From positions 78,708 to 142,707 of the forward strand of contig JAFEAL010000013.1 in assembly GCA_018266435.1 (NCBI GenBank): 64,000 nucleotides of DNA. Reading direction: 5' to 3'. Every line of letters begins with the position of its first letter. Position 1 is the first letter of the stretch. Of this stretch, positions 48,816 to 58,079 are shown in pieces. The DNA comes from Bacteroidota bacterium (GTDB lineage: Bacteria; Bacteroidota; Bacteroidia; Cytophagales; Cyclobacteriaceae). The position numbers were made by a program, and so were the translations under genes. A model generated the notes under the pieces. The model had not been told where the DNA came from. It was given only the letters and a program-made list of their open reading frames with translations, and did no database searches.

Positions 48816-49588
48816 TCAAGCAGATTGAACTCTTTTTGAAAGACCCCACCAAAGTAAATAGGCTGATCACCATTTGCTTTTTTGGCTTTGTTATTTTATC
48901 CGGTTATTTTTTGGCTACCCTGCCCTATGACCTGGTCTACAAAGGTGGCATGGTAGATTCCGGTACGGCTGCACCCGTTTACACAAAACTGTTTGTTGTC
49001 GTAGGGTTGTCATTTGTATTTTGCTACCTGGCGCTGCACTACACCCGCCAAGCTAAAAAAGAAGTGTTCGTGTACTTAGATAAAAAGGCGGAGGATGAAA
49101 AAACTAACCAAGCTACAGCTGCCGCAACCCACGGAACATTCAATACCCAAACTTTACGCAACAAAATCAACGAAGCAAAATCGAAAGAAGAAAAGTGGCA
49201 GGCAGGACTAAATTTTGTATGCCACCAGCTTAACGCAGGACAAGGAGCACTCTATATTTTAAATAAGACTAAAACCATTGAAATGAAAAGCGGCTTTGCC
49301 CTCATCACTGAAGAAGGTGAAACAACCCCAACTTATCAGTTGGGTGAAGGGTTAATCGGGCAAGCTGCCGCATCGGGCAAAAGTTTGTACCTTGATGAAT
49401 TGCCCGAAGGTTACGCAACACGCGTGGCCAGTGGCTTGGGTAGTGCTTTACCAAAATACCTGTTGATCATTCCATTTAAAAAAGAGAGTGAAATTGCTGG
49501 CGTGGTAGAAGTAGCCACCTTCTCCGCACCCGGTGAGGACTTAAAAAAACAAGCTCAAGAAGCTGTTAGTATATTGGCTGATATTTAG
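48812..49588 (+). CDS. Membrane-anchored GAF domain protein
   Basis: The 258-residue protein has two predicted membrane helices (about 17-38 and 57-80), a short basic linker and a GAF domain (about 120-258) with QLGEGLIGQAAASGKSLYLDELPEGY and a conserved PKYLLIIPFKKE. There is no catalytic output. The GAF sequence is very like the GAF of the next gene, so one may be a duplicated sensor module. It is translationally coupled to cheB. Confidence 0.88.
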   Translation: MIKQIELFLKDPTKVNRLITICFFGFVILSGYFLATLPYDLVYKGGMVDSGTAAPVYTKLFVVVGLSFVFCYLALHYTRQAKKEVFVYLDKKAEDEKTNQATAAATHGTFNTQTLRNKINEAKSKEEKWQAGLNFVCHQLNAGQGALYILNKTKTIEMKSGFALITEEGETTPTYQLGEGLIGQAAASGKSLYLDELPEGYATRVASGLGSALPKYLLIIPFKKESEIAGVVEVATFSAPGEDLKKQAQEAVSILADI

Positions 49589-49605
49589 TAGCGAGATTAA
49601 CTGAT

Positions 49606-52600
49606 ATGTTTAAGAATCTAAAAATAAGTACAAAAATCACAGGGCTAATCGTGTTGCTGGTAGCCCTTGCCACGTTGATTATTTCCGTCTTTACCTACCG
49701 GCTAAACCGCCAGGCAGAACAAGACAAACTTAACTCAAGCCTTACGGCTGTGGCCGATGAACAAGCCCAATTGATCAATCATTTCTTTGATCATGTAAGC
49801 ACAACGGTCAAATTTCTGCAATCTTCCAATCAACTGAAAAATACACTTGCCTCACAGCCCGACTCCCTCACCGGCACCTTAAACTCGATTAAAGAAATCT
49901 ACTCATTCAGTGAAGTTTACCTTACCACACGAGACGGAAATACCATCGCCTCAACCGATTCTGAAAATGGAAAAGGAAGTTTGCTGGGAAATTTAGATAA
50001 AGGTTTTTTTGATCGCGCAGCCTCTGCCCTGCAGTTTAGCAGTGTAAAAAAAATTAATGATAACTACTTTATTTTTGCAGCCGCCACACTGGCTGATAAA
50101 CTGATTGCTTTTAAAATCAACCTTGTACCAGTTTATAAAAAATTAGCCACCGGCAACATCGGCACAACCGGTGAAAGTTACCTGGCACAGGTAGATCCGG
50201 TTTCTCAACATGTTATTATTGTCAGCCCCTTACGCAACGACCCCGGTGCCTTTTTAAAACCCCTCAACAAAAACAGTAAATCGGCAAATGAGATATTGAA
50301 AATGGTTGCCGGAAAAAACGGATCAAGCATAAGTACAGACTACCGGGAAAAAGAAGTCTTAAAAGTTCTCAGAAAAATTGATCGTGCCGGCTGGGGTCTG
50401 GTGGTAAAAATTGATACCGATGAACTTCAGGGACAAGGATCCTCACTTATTAAAATTTATATCGCAGCAAGCATCGGGTTGATTCTGCTGGCTTGGGCAA
50501 TCGGGTTAATGTTATCTCAATCGCTTACGCAGCCACTCAACAACATGGGCAAAACCCTGGAATTGGTATCGCAAGGTGTATTGCCTGAAAACATAACAAC
50601 CGGAACCCATGATGAGTTTGGTCAGATCTCTGAGAAGGTAAATTCGTTGGTTCAGAACTTAAAAAGCAGTGCCGAGTTTGCCAAAAAAGTAGGCGAAGGA
50701 AAACTGGATACACCCTTTCAACCGGTAAGTGAAAACGATACACTTGGTCAGGCATTGCTGCACATGCGCGATGATCTGATTGATAACGAACAAAAAGACA
50801 ATGAACGCAACTGGATCGTGCGCGGAGTGGCCGAAGTAGCAGAAATCCTGCGTGCACACGACACCGTAGATGAGCTCGGCAACGAAGTAATTCAGTTTAT
50901 TGCTTCCAAAATCGGTGCTATACAAGGCGTATTTTATGATGTAAACAATGACGACCGCGATCAGATGCTGATTGAAATTCGCGCCAGTTTTGCCTACGGT
51001 AGGAAAAAATATTTAAAAAAATCTTTCCGCTTTGCCGAAGGGCTGGTTGGTCAGGCCGCAGCCGAAAAAGACGTGGTCATGCGCACCGAAATTCCTGATG
51101 ATTATTTATCCATCACCTCAGGAATTTTGGGCGAGCAAAAGCCTAAGTGCATTCTGGTTATGCCACTTATTACCAATGAGGAAGTTTATGGCTTGCTGGA
51201 ATTTGCCGGCCTGAAAAAATTCGATGCTTCGCAAGTAAAATTTGTGCAAGAGCTGAGCGTAATTCTGGCCCGAACTATTTTTAATATCAAGGTAAACGAG
51301 CGCACACGCAAGCTGCTCACAGAATCACAGCAGTTAAGTACAGAACTTCAGGAGAAACAAGAGGTGCTTCGCCAAAATGCCGAAGAAATGCAGGCAACAC
51401 AGGAAGAACTGAAACGAAGCAACACCATGCTGGAAGAGCAGATAGAAGAAGTAAACCGTTCGCAAAAACGCACACAACTGTTGCTGGAAAATGCTTCGGA
51501 AGTTATCACCATTTATGAACAAGACCGAACCATCCGCTACTCCTCTCCGTCAGTTGAGCGCATCTTGGGCTATTCGGCCAAAGAACTTCAGGGCAGCAGC
51601 GATGCCGGCCGTATCCACCCCAGCAGCGAGCAAATCTTCAGCGACCTCTTTGACGCAATGACTGCCCGCCCGGATGAAAAAGTTACCGTGCAGTTAGAAT
51701 ACAAAAGCAAAGATGGCAACTATGTGTGGCTGGAGTGTACCGGCACTAACTTAATGAGTAACCGCGCCATACGCGGGTATGTACTTAACTCGCGCGATAT
51801 TACCGAGCGCAGAAGAGCCGAGCAAGAGCAACGCATGCGCAGTAAAATGCAAGCTCTCTCAGAAAATTCCCCTGACCTTATCACCCGGCTGGAACAAGAA
51901 GCAATCTCGTACATCAACCCGACCATTCAGGCCTACACCGGTAAATCGCCTCATCAGTTCCTCAATAAGAAGGTACGTGAAACCGAGTTAGACAACGCCA
52001 TCCTGGATCAGTGGCTCTCCATAGTAGAGCAGGTGAATGTAACCAATAACACCGTAGCACAAGAAATGGATTTCCCCACCGAGATGGGCAAACGGATCAT
52101 GCAAGTGAACGCCATTCCCGAATACGATGAGCAAAAAAACATAGAATCTGTATTGGTGGTTTCACATGATATTACCGAACGAAAGGAAATTGAAATTGAA
52201 ATTCAAAATAAAAACAAAAAAATCAACGACTCAATCAATTACGCCAAACGGATTCAAAATGCTATTCTGCCCAACACGAGATTAATCAACAAATCATTGC
52301 CCGATTCGTTCATTCTCTACAAACCGCGCGATGTGGTAAGTGGTGATTTCCCTTGGTTTGTTCAGACAAAAAATGATATTTTCATAGCAGCCGTTGACTG
52401 CACCGGACACGGTGTGCCAGGAGCACTACTCTCACTCATCGGCTATTTTCTACTGAATGATATCGTGCGCTCAAGAAAAATAACCGAACCCGGAAAAATC
52501 CTTGACCTGTTGGATGAGGGCGTTACCCAAACACTTCGTCAGGATCAAGACGACTCCGCAACCAAAGACGGAATGGACATAGCGCTATGCCGCATCAACA

Positions 52601-52974
52601 TTGAAACACGTACGGTAGAATACGCAGGTGCCCATCGCCCGCTTTACTTCATGAAAAACGGAGTAATGGACGAAATCAAAGGAAATAAATTCCCAATAGG
52701 CGGAGGCATCTATAAAAACCAGACCAATTTTACCACAACCAAGCTAGAACTGAGCGTTGGCGATTCATTCTATTTTAGTTCAGACGGATTTCCGGATCAG
52801 TTTGGAGGCCCGGAAGTACGAAAATTTGGCCCTAAGAAAACCCGTGAAATTATTGAGCGGATACATAAAAACTCCATGCAAGAAGCTTTGCAGGTATTTG
52901 ATATTGAATGGGAAGCCTGGAAAGGCGAACACAAACAAACTGATGACGTATTATTAATTGGAATTAAATTTTAA
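49606..52974 (+). CDS. Sensor PP2C phosphatase (HAMP-GAF-PAS-PAS-SpoIIE), SiaA-like
   Basis: A 1122-residue receptor: membrane helix 1 (about 10-31), a periplasmic sensor of the dCache/Cache type (about 32-283), helix 2 (284-306), HAMP (307-360), GAF (about 405-560), long coiled coil (562-625), two PAS domains (about 625-740 and 750-865) and a PP2C phosphatase. The metal-binding motifs are intact: DVVSGDF, DCTGHGVPGALLS, FSSDGF and TDDVLLIG. By family it is the SiaA/RsbU-type serine/threonine phosphatase. The next genes are SiaB- and SiaC-type, so its likely substrate is the SiaC phosphoprotein. The coiled coil is a possible CheR methylation site. Confidence 0.93.
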   Translation: MFKNLKISTKITGLIVLLVALATLIISVFTYRLNRQAEQDKLNSSLTAVADEQAQLINHFFDHVSTTVKFLQSSNQLKNTLASQPDSLTGTLNSIKEIYSFSEVYLTTRDGNTIASTDSENGKGSLLGNLDKGFFDRAASALQFSSVKKINDNYFIFAAATLADKLIAFKINLVPVYKKLATGNIGTTGESYLAQVDPVSQHVIIVSPLRNDPGAFLKPLNKNSKSANEILKMVAGKNGSSISTDYREKEVLKVLRKIDRAGWGLVVKIDTDELQGQGSSLIKIYIAASIGLILLAWAIGLMLSQSLTQPLNNMGKTLELVSQGVLPENITTGTHDEFGQISEKVNSLVQNLKSSAEFAKKVGEGKLDTPFQPVSENDTLGQALLHMRDDLIDNEQKDNERNWIVRGVAEVAEILRAHDTVDELGNEVIQFIASKIGAIQGVFYDVNNDDRDQMLIEIRASFAYGRKKYLKKSFRFAEGLVGQAAAEKDVVMRTEIPDDYLSITSGILGEQKPKCILVMPLITNEEVYGLLEFAGLKKFDASQVKFVQELSVILARTIFNIKVNERTRKLLTESQQLSTELQEKQEVLRQNAEEMQATQEELKRSNTMLEEQIEEVNRSQKRTQLLLENASEVITIYEQDRTIRYSSPSVERILGYSAKELQGSSDAGRIHPSSEQIFSDLFDAMTARPDEKVTVQLEYKSKDGNYVWLECTGTNLMSNRAIRGYVLNSRDITERRRAEQEQRMRSKMQALSENSPDLITRLEQEAISYINPTIQAYTGKSPHQFLNKKVRETELDNAILDQWLSIVEQVNVTNNTVAQEMDFPTEMGKRIMQVNAIPEYDEQKNIESVLVVSHDITERKEIEIEIQNKNKKINDSINYAKRIQNAILPNTRLINKSLPDSFILYKPRDVVSGDFPWFVQTKNDIFIAAVDCTGHGVPGALLSLIGYFLLNDIVRSRKITEPGKILDLLDEGVTQTLRQDQDDSATKDGMDIALCRINIETRTVEYAGAHRPLYFMKNGVMDEIKGNKFPIGGGIYKNQTNFTTTKLELSVGDSFYFSSDGFPDQFGGPEVRKFGPKKTREIIERIHKNSMQEALQVFDIEWEAWKGEHKQTDDVLLIGIKF

Positions 52975-53006
52975 ATTTTAAATTTCGGAACTTCAACCCA
53001 ACAGCA

Positions 53007-53561
53007 ATGAACTATATCTACGAGTTGCACCGCACCATGATGGCGCAAAAGGTGATTCTGGTATATGAAGGTGACTTCACCCAGGAAACGACCAAATCAA
53101 TCCTCTCCATGGCGGAGCGAAACCTCGATTCTTCAGGTGAAGATTCAGGCATTAAACGGAAAGTCTTCAACGTAATGGTGGAGGCACTGCAAAACATAGT
53201 CAAGCACAGCAGCGAGCAAGGCATGCGCGCGGGCTCGTTGCTCAGCAAGAGCGCCATCTTCCTCATCAGCAAAGATGACAAGCAGTATTGCGTCATGACC
53301 GGCAACCCCATCGCCAAAGGTAGCGTAGCCCGGCTTACACAAAACCTAAACGACCTCAACAACAAAGACAAAGAAGGGTTGAAGGAAATGTATAAAGATA
53401 TTATTAAGAATACACAAATCTCTGAAAAAGGCGGAGCCGGCCTCGGCTTTGTAGATATGGCCCGCAAGTCGGGAGAAAAACTGGAGTTCATGTTTGCTGA
53501 TTTAGATGCCGAACATGACTTCTTTTGTCTGAAAGTAAATATCTCTCGCGAAAAAGAATAA
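53007..53561 (+). CDS. SiaB-family protein kinase
   Basis: The 184-residue product has a HATPase-type ATP site: E59 and N63 in VEALQNIVKHS and a glycine box GGAGLGFVDMARKSG (about 140-155). This is the SiaB family, an anti-sigma-kinase-like fold that phosphorylates SiaC in Pseudomonas. It has no histidine phosphorylation domain, so it acts as a serine/threonine kinase. It follows the SiaA-like phosphatase after 32 bp. Confidence 0.92.
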   Translation: MNYIYELHRTMMAQKVILVYEGDFTQETTKSILSMAERNLDSSGEDSGIKRKVFNVMVEALQNIVKHSSEQGMRAGSLLSKSAIFLISKDDKQYCVMTGNPIAKGSVARLTQNLNDLNNKDKEGLKEMYKDIIKNTQISEKGGAGLGFVDMARKSGEKLEFMFADLDAEHDFFCLKVNISREKE

Positions 53562-53587
53562 TCATCAACTTATAAACTGAATTACCC

Positions 53588-53950
53588 ATGGAAATATTAA
53601 ATTTAAAAGGAACCGAAGACACGCCCACAATTATATTGGATCAGAAAAACGGAATTTTTGAGATCAGCGGACGCTCATTACCTGAAGACTCAGCCGAATT
53701 TTACAAACCCGTGCTCGAGTGGATCAAAGCGTATGGCGCTGCCGCCAATGCCTCCACCGATTTTACCTTTAAATTGGAGTACTTCAACACCGCCTCCTCT
53801 AAACTAATTTTGGATGTACTCTCTGCATTGGAAGACATCAAAGGCATGAAAATATTGTGGTACTTTCACGATGACGATGAAGATATGGAAGAAGCCGGCC
53901 AAGAGTTTTCAGAACTGGTGGAAATACCATTTGAATTTAAAACCTATTGA
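53588..53950 (+). CDS. SiaC-family regulatory phosphoprotein (DUF1987)
   Basis: A 120-residue acidic DUF1987 protein. The segment KLEYFNTASSK contains Thr68, the residue that SiaB phosphorylates in P. aeruginosa SiaC (established for that system; here inferred from alignment by eye). Unphosphorylated SiaC activates its effector there. This one ends the siaA-B-C triad, 26 bp after the siaB-like gene. The natural target in this organism is unknown because no SiaD cyclase is present. Confidence 0.92.
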   Translation: MEILNLKGTEDTPTIILDQKNGIFEISGRSLPEDSAEFYKPVLEWIKAYGAAANASTDFTFKLEYFNTASSKLILDVLSALEDIKGMKILWYFHDDDEDMEEAGQEFSELVEIPFEFKTY

Positions 53951-54030
53951 TTTTTAGTTTTTCGAATTTAGGACATAAGCTTAAACCTGAGTTCTCAGAT
54001 CAATAGACACAAATCAACAACCCCTAGAGA

Positions 54031-57000
54031 ATGAGTGAGGAGATACTTAAGGCGCTCACCCAACTGTTTGCCATTATTACCAAGCAAGATGGCGGTGTAA
54101 CAGAAAATGAACGCCAATTTGTAATCAATTTTTTTCAACAAGAACTTGACCAGGATACCGTCAAAGAATATTTAGCCTTATACGATGATTTCTCGGGCTA
54201 CAATAAACTGGGCAAGGGCGATGATGAAAAAAATAAACTCACCTCAGTAAAAGACTCGGTTAAAACCCTGGGTATCTGCAAAAAAATCAACAAAACGTTG
54301 ACGCAGAAACAAAAGGTAGTGGTACTCACTAAGCTGTTGGAACTGATCGGTTCTGACAAAAATTTTACCCCCCAGCGGATTGAAATCATCAACACCGTCT
54401 CTACAGTATTCAACATAGACCAGGAAGAATACAAACTGGTAGAAACCTTTATCATTGCCGAAAAGGTTGATACCCTTAATTTCAAAGATATTCTTTTGGT
54501 CAATTCATTAGACACAAAATCTGCCGAAAACCAAAAACATGCTCACGCACACATTGAAGGTCAATTGATTTTCATGCGCATAAAAAGCGTGGATATGTAT
54601 TTCAGCAAATACCTGGGCGATCAATCCAATATGCTGAACGGGTTTATCATGCAACCCAACAAAGTGTACCTGTTTTCGCACGGCAGCACAATTAAAACAC
54701 AAGGTGGCGATGCCCTCTACTACAGTGATTTAGTAGCCCACTTCAATGAAGAACTGAAGACTACCAAACTCTCCTTTAACGCTAACATTGAAGAATTCAA
54801 ATTTCCCAATGGAGCAATCGGGCTTCGCAATGTAGTGATCTCAGAAGGGCCCGGAAAACTGATTGGTATTATGGGTGCCAGTGGTGCCGGTAAGACCACC
54901 CTCCTTCTCACCCTGGCAGGGTTGGAAAAACCCTCCAAAGGCGGCATCAAAATCAATGGATTTAATATCCATGAAGAAAAAGAAAACATTGAAGGTGTTA
55001 TCGGGTTTGTGTCGCAAGACGATTTATTAATTGAAGAACTCACTGTTTATCAAAACCTGTACTACAACGCCAAGCTTTGCTTTTCAAACTTCACCGAAAA
55101 AGAACTGCATGAGCGCGTAATGAGCACTCTCGTCAATCTTGGCCTCGATCAGCGCAAAGATTTAACCGTAGGAAGTGTGCTTGACAAAAAAATAAGCGGA
55201 GGCCAGCGCAAAAGGCTAAACATTGCCCTTGAACTGATTCGCGAACCGGCCATCCTGTTTTTGGATGAGCCTACCTCAGGTCTTTCTTCACGCGATTCTG
55301 AAAATGTAATCGATTTACTGAAAGAACTTTCGTTAAAAGGTAAATTAATCTTTGTGGTCATCCACCAACCCTCGTCAGACATCTACAAAATGTTTGATAA
55401 GATGATCATTATGGATACGGGAGGCTACCCGGCTTATTACGGCTCACCGGTAGAGGCCGTTACCTATTTCAAAAAAGCAACTCATCAGGTAGATAGCAAC
55501 CGTGGCCAATGCGAAACCTGCGGTAACGTAAACCCCGAACAGATTTTTAACATCATCGAATCAAAAGTAGTGGATGAGTATGGCCAACCTACCACTAAAC
55601 GGAAAGTAACCCCACCCCAGTGGTTCGAGATGTACCAAAAGCGGTTCAACATCAATCTGGTAGCCGATGTAAAAGAAGCTCCACCCAGCACCCTGCGTAT
55701 ACCCAGCCGGCTGAAACAAACGGTTATTTTTACTATGCGCGATATGCTGGCCAAACTCAGCAATAAGCAATACCTGCTCATCAATTTGCTGGAAGCACCC
55801 TTGCTTGCCATCATTTTGGCTTTTATCATTAAATACAAAAGTGCACCGGGCGGCAGAGAATACGCTTTCCGGTTTAACGATAATTTTCCGGCCTTTTTGC
55901 TGATGGCTATTATTGTAGCCCTTTTTATGGGTTTAACCGTGAGCGCAGAAGAAATCATACGCGACCGTAAAATATTGAAACGCGAGTCATTCCTCAACTT
56001 AAGCTGGAACAGCTACCTCATTTCTAAACTGAATATTTTGTTTTTACTCTCGGCCATACAAACTTTTACATTTGTTGTGATTGGCAACCTCATTCTTGAA
56101 ATCCATGGAATGACCTTAGCCATGTGGCTGGTACTGTTCACTACCTCTTGCTTTGCCAATGTACTGGGGCTCAACATTTCTTCAGCCTTCAATTCAGCCG
56201 TAACGGTTTATGTCATGATCCCCCTCCTGCTCATTCCTCAAATGATTTTGAGCGGCCTCCTCTTCAGCTTTGATAAACTGAACAACCTCATCAGCACCAA
56301 AGGAAAAGTACCCATCGTGGCCGACTTGATGGCATCACGCTGGGCCTATGAAGCAATAGCCGTTTACCAGTTTAAGAACAACGACTACGAAGAACCGTTT
56401 TACAACTATGAACGTGAAGAAGCAAAAGCCGACTTTAAGGCCGCCTTTCTGGCTGACGAGCTAAAAAAGCGGAATCAGTTTGTTCTTGAAAATTTTGAGA
56501 GCAAAAAAGACTCGGTTAAAAATCTGGTGGAAATAAACCTAACCATTTTGCGCGATAACCTACGCGATGAGCCCTATCGCCCAGGGTTTGAGAAAATAAA
56601 CCTCGATGAAGACCTTTCGCAAATGAAATATACCAAAGTGCGCGGCATGATGCTGGATACTTACTTTGAAGATTACCGAAAACACTATCAAAAGATTTAT
56701 AACGAAAACGTAAACCTCATTGAAAAGAAAATGGCGTTTTATGAAAAAAGCGGGGTGAAGATAAATGACGAAAAAAACACCTACTTCAATGAAAGCCTGA
56801 GCGACCTGGTAAAAAACGTATCCACCAAAGAAAGACTGGCCGAATACAACGGCAAACTGATCCAGCAGATTAACCCAATCTTTCAAACACCCAATCCGGC
56901 CAATCGGTTTGATTATAGAACTGCGTTCTTTTTGCCTGAAAAAAACTTGTTAGGGTTGACCATCAGTACCTTTACCTTTAATATTATAGTGATTTGGGCC

Positions 57001-57114
57001 ATGGCAGGCCTCTGTTACTTGGCTTTATACCGCGAATGGCTGAGGGGATTAGTAGAATTTTTTGGGAATGTAAGTATTCCTGATAAAGTGACGATTCCGT
57101 TCCGCAGGAAATAA
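54031..57114 (+). CDS. TerB-like/ABCG-type transporter fusion
   Basis: A 1027-residue protein: an N-terminal helical TerB-like domain (about 1-145, acidic and Lys-rich), a beta-rich segment (about 170-250), an ABC ATPase of the ABCG/white type (Walker A around 281-290, signature ISGGQRKR at 388, Walker B FLDEP at 410-414), a CETCG motif near 490, six or so membrane helices (about 583-605, 615-745, 974-1003), and a large hydrophilic insert (about 760-965) before the last helix. Half-transporters of this type dimerise. The substrate is unknown. It follows siaC by 80 bp. Confidence 0.9.
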   Translation: MSEEILKALTQLFAIITKQDGGVTENERQFVINFFQQELDQDTVKEYLALYDDFSGYNKLGKGDDEKNKLTSVKDSVKTLGICKKINKTLTQKQKVVVLTKLLELIGSDKNFTPQRIEIINTVSTVFNIDQEEYKLVETFIIAEKVDTLNFKDILLVNSLDTKSAENQKHAHAHIEGQLIFMRIKSVDMYFSKYLGDQSNMLNGFIMQPNKVYLFSHGSTIKTQGGDALYYSDLVAHFNEELKTTKLSFNANIEEFKFPNGAIGLRNVVISEGPGKLIGIMGASGAGKTTLLLTLAGLEKPSKGGIKINGFNIHEEKENIEGVIGFVSQDDLLIEELTVYQNLYYNAKLCFSNFTEKELHERVMSTLVNLGLDQRKDLTVGSVLDKKISGGQRKRLNIALELIREPAILFLDEPTSGLSSRDSENVIDLLKELSLKGKLIFVVIHQPSSDIYKMFDKMIIMDTGGYPAYYGSPVEAVTYFKKATHQVDSNRGQCETCGNVNPEQIFNIIESKVVDEYGQPTTKRKVTPPQWFEMYQKRFNINLVADVKEAPPSTLRIPSRLKQTVIFTMRDMLAKLSNKQYLLINLLEAPLLAIILAFIIKYKSAPGGREYAFRFNDNFPAFLLMAIIVALFMGLTVSAEEIIRDRKILKRESFLNLSWNSYLISKLNILFLLSAIQTFTFVVIGNLILEIHGMTLAMWLVLFTTSCFANVLGLNISSAFNSAVTVYVMIPLLLIPQMILSGLLFSFDKLNNLISTKGKVPIVADLMASRWAYEAIAVYQFKNNDYEEPFYNYEREEAKADFKAAFLADELKKRNQFVLENFESKKDSVKNLVEINLTILRDNLRDEPYRPGFEKINLDEDLSQMKYTKVRGMMLDTYFEDYRKHYQKIYNENVNLIEKKMAFYEKSGVKINDEKNTYFNESLSDLVKNVSTKERLAEYNGKLIQQINPIFQTPNPANRFDYRTAFFLPEKNLLGLTISTFTFNIIVIWAMAGLCYLALYREWLRGLVEFFGNVSIPDKVTIPFRRK

Positions 57115-57140
57115 TTTTTTTGTAACGATATTTGAATGTT

Positions 57141-57148
57141 TAATTTTG
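57141..57148 (+). promoter_or_regulatory. Candidate -7 element upstream of the lipoprotein gene
   Basis: TAATTTTG matches TAnnTTTG exactly, with TTTG at 57119-57122 as a possible -33 element (18-bp spacing). It lies 18 bp before the lipoprotein ATG and just after the transporter stop, so the last genes may have their own promoter. Confidence 0.6.
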
Positions 57149-57165
57149 CAAACAACATTGCGTTT

Positions 57166-58062
57166 ATGAGAAGCGTATCCATCGCCATTGCGGCAATTCT
57201 TTTAGTTGCTGCCTGCGGCAAAAGTAAAAAACCGGACGAACAGGCATTTTTGAACAGCCTTGATTCAGCCAAAAAAGGGCCAACCATTGATGAAGAGGTG
57301 ATTAACAGCATTCTTCAGCAAATCCCAAGTCCCCTTGAAATTTCTGTTTTACTGAAAGAATCTGGAACAAAATACAACTTTTCGTTGCTCAACACACCCG
57401 ATAACCTGCCCAAATACAACAGCAACTACAAAAAAGCCCTCAATTTGGGAGTTTACGGCACTGATTTAGGATACACCAATATCTACCAACAAAATAAAGA
57501 TGGCATCAAATACCTGTCGTCTATTAAATCACTCGCCAACGAACTGAATATTGGCCAGTTTTTTGATATCGAGACTATAGGCCGGTTAGCTACTAACAGC
57601 AAAAACCTCGATTCATTGTTGCTGATCACTACAGAAAATTTCAACAGCATCAACCATTATTTGCAGACACAAGGCCGGGCAAATTTGAGCGTACTGCTCC
57701 TTACGGGAGGCTGGCTTGAAGCCATGCAGATTACCTGCCAGGTAGCAGCCAAGGATCCAAAAAACAAGGAATTGCGCGAAAAAATAGGTGAACAAAAAAT
57801 TATATTAGAACAGATCGTGCTCTTGTTTGGCTTTTATAAAGAAGATGAAAACATGGCATCGTTATTGAATGATTTGAACGAACTAAAAGCAGCTTTTGAT
57901 AAAATTAATATCACCTACACTTATAAAGAATCAACGATGGAGGTTGTCAATGGCGTAGCCGTAATTAAAGACAATAGCACAACCACTATTGATATAACCG
58001 ATAAAGATGTGCAAGCCATCACCGGTATTACCAACACGATAAGAACCAAAATAGCCAGTTAA
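57166..58062 (+). CDS. Lipoprotein of unknown function
   Basis: From the ATG at 57166 the product (298 residues) has a lipobox VAAC with Cys at about residue 17, then a charged helical region (ESGTKYNFSLLNTP, LGVYGTDLGYTNIY, DVQAITGITNTI). I recognise no named domain. An ATG at 57136 would place extra residues ahead of the signal peptide and overlap the -7 element, so I reject it. The position after the transporter suggests an outer-membrane or periplasmic partner. Confidence 0.8.
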   Translation: MRSVSIAIAAILLVAACGKSKKPDEQAFLNSLDSAKKGPTIDEEVINSILQQIPSPLEISVLLKESGTKYNFSLLNTPDNLPKYNSNYKKALNLGVYGTDLGYTNIYQQNKDGIKYLSSIKSLANELNIGQFFDIETIGRLATNSKNLDSLLLITTENFNSINHYLQTQGRANLSVLLLTGGWLEAMQITCQVAAKDPKNKELREKIGEQKIILEQIVLLFGFYKEDENMASLLNDLNELKAAFDKINITYTYKESTMEVVNGVAVIKDNSTTTIDITDKDVQAITGITNTIRTKIAS

Positions 58063-58079
58063 TAGCAATACTACCATTT

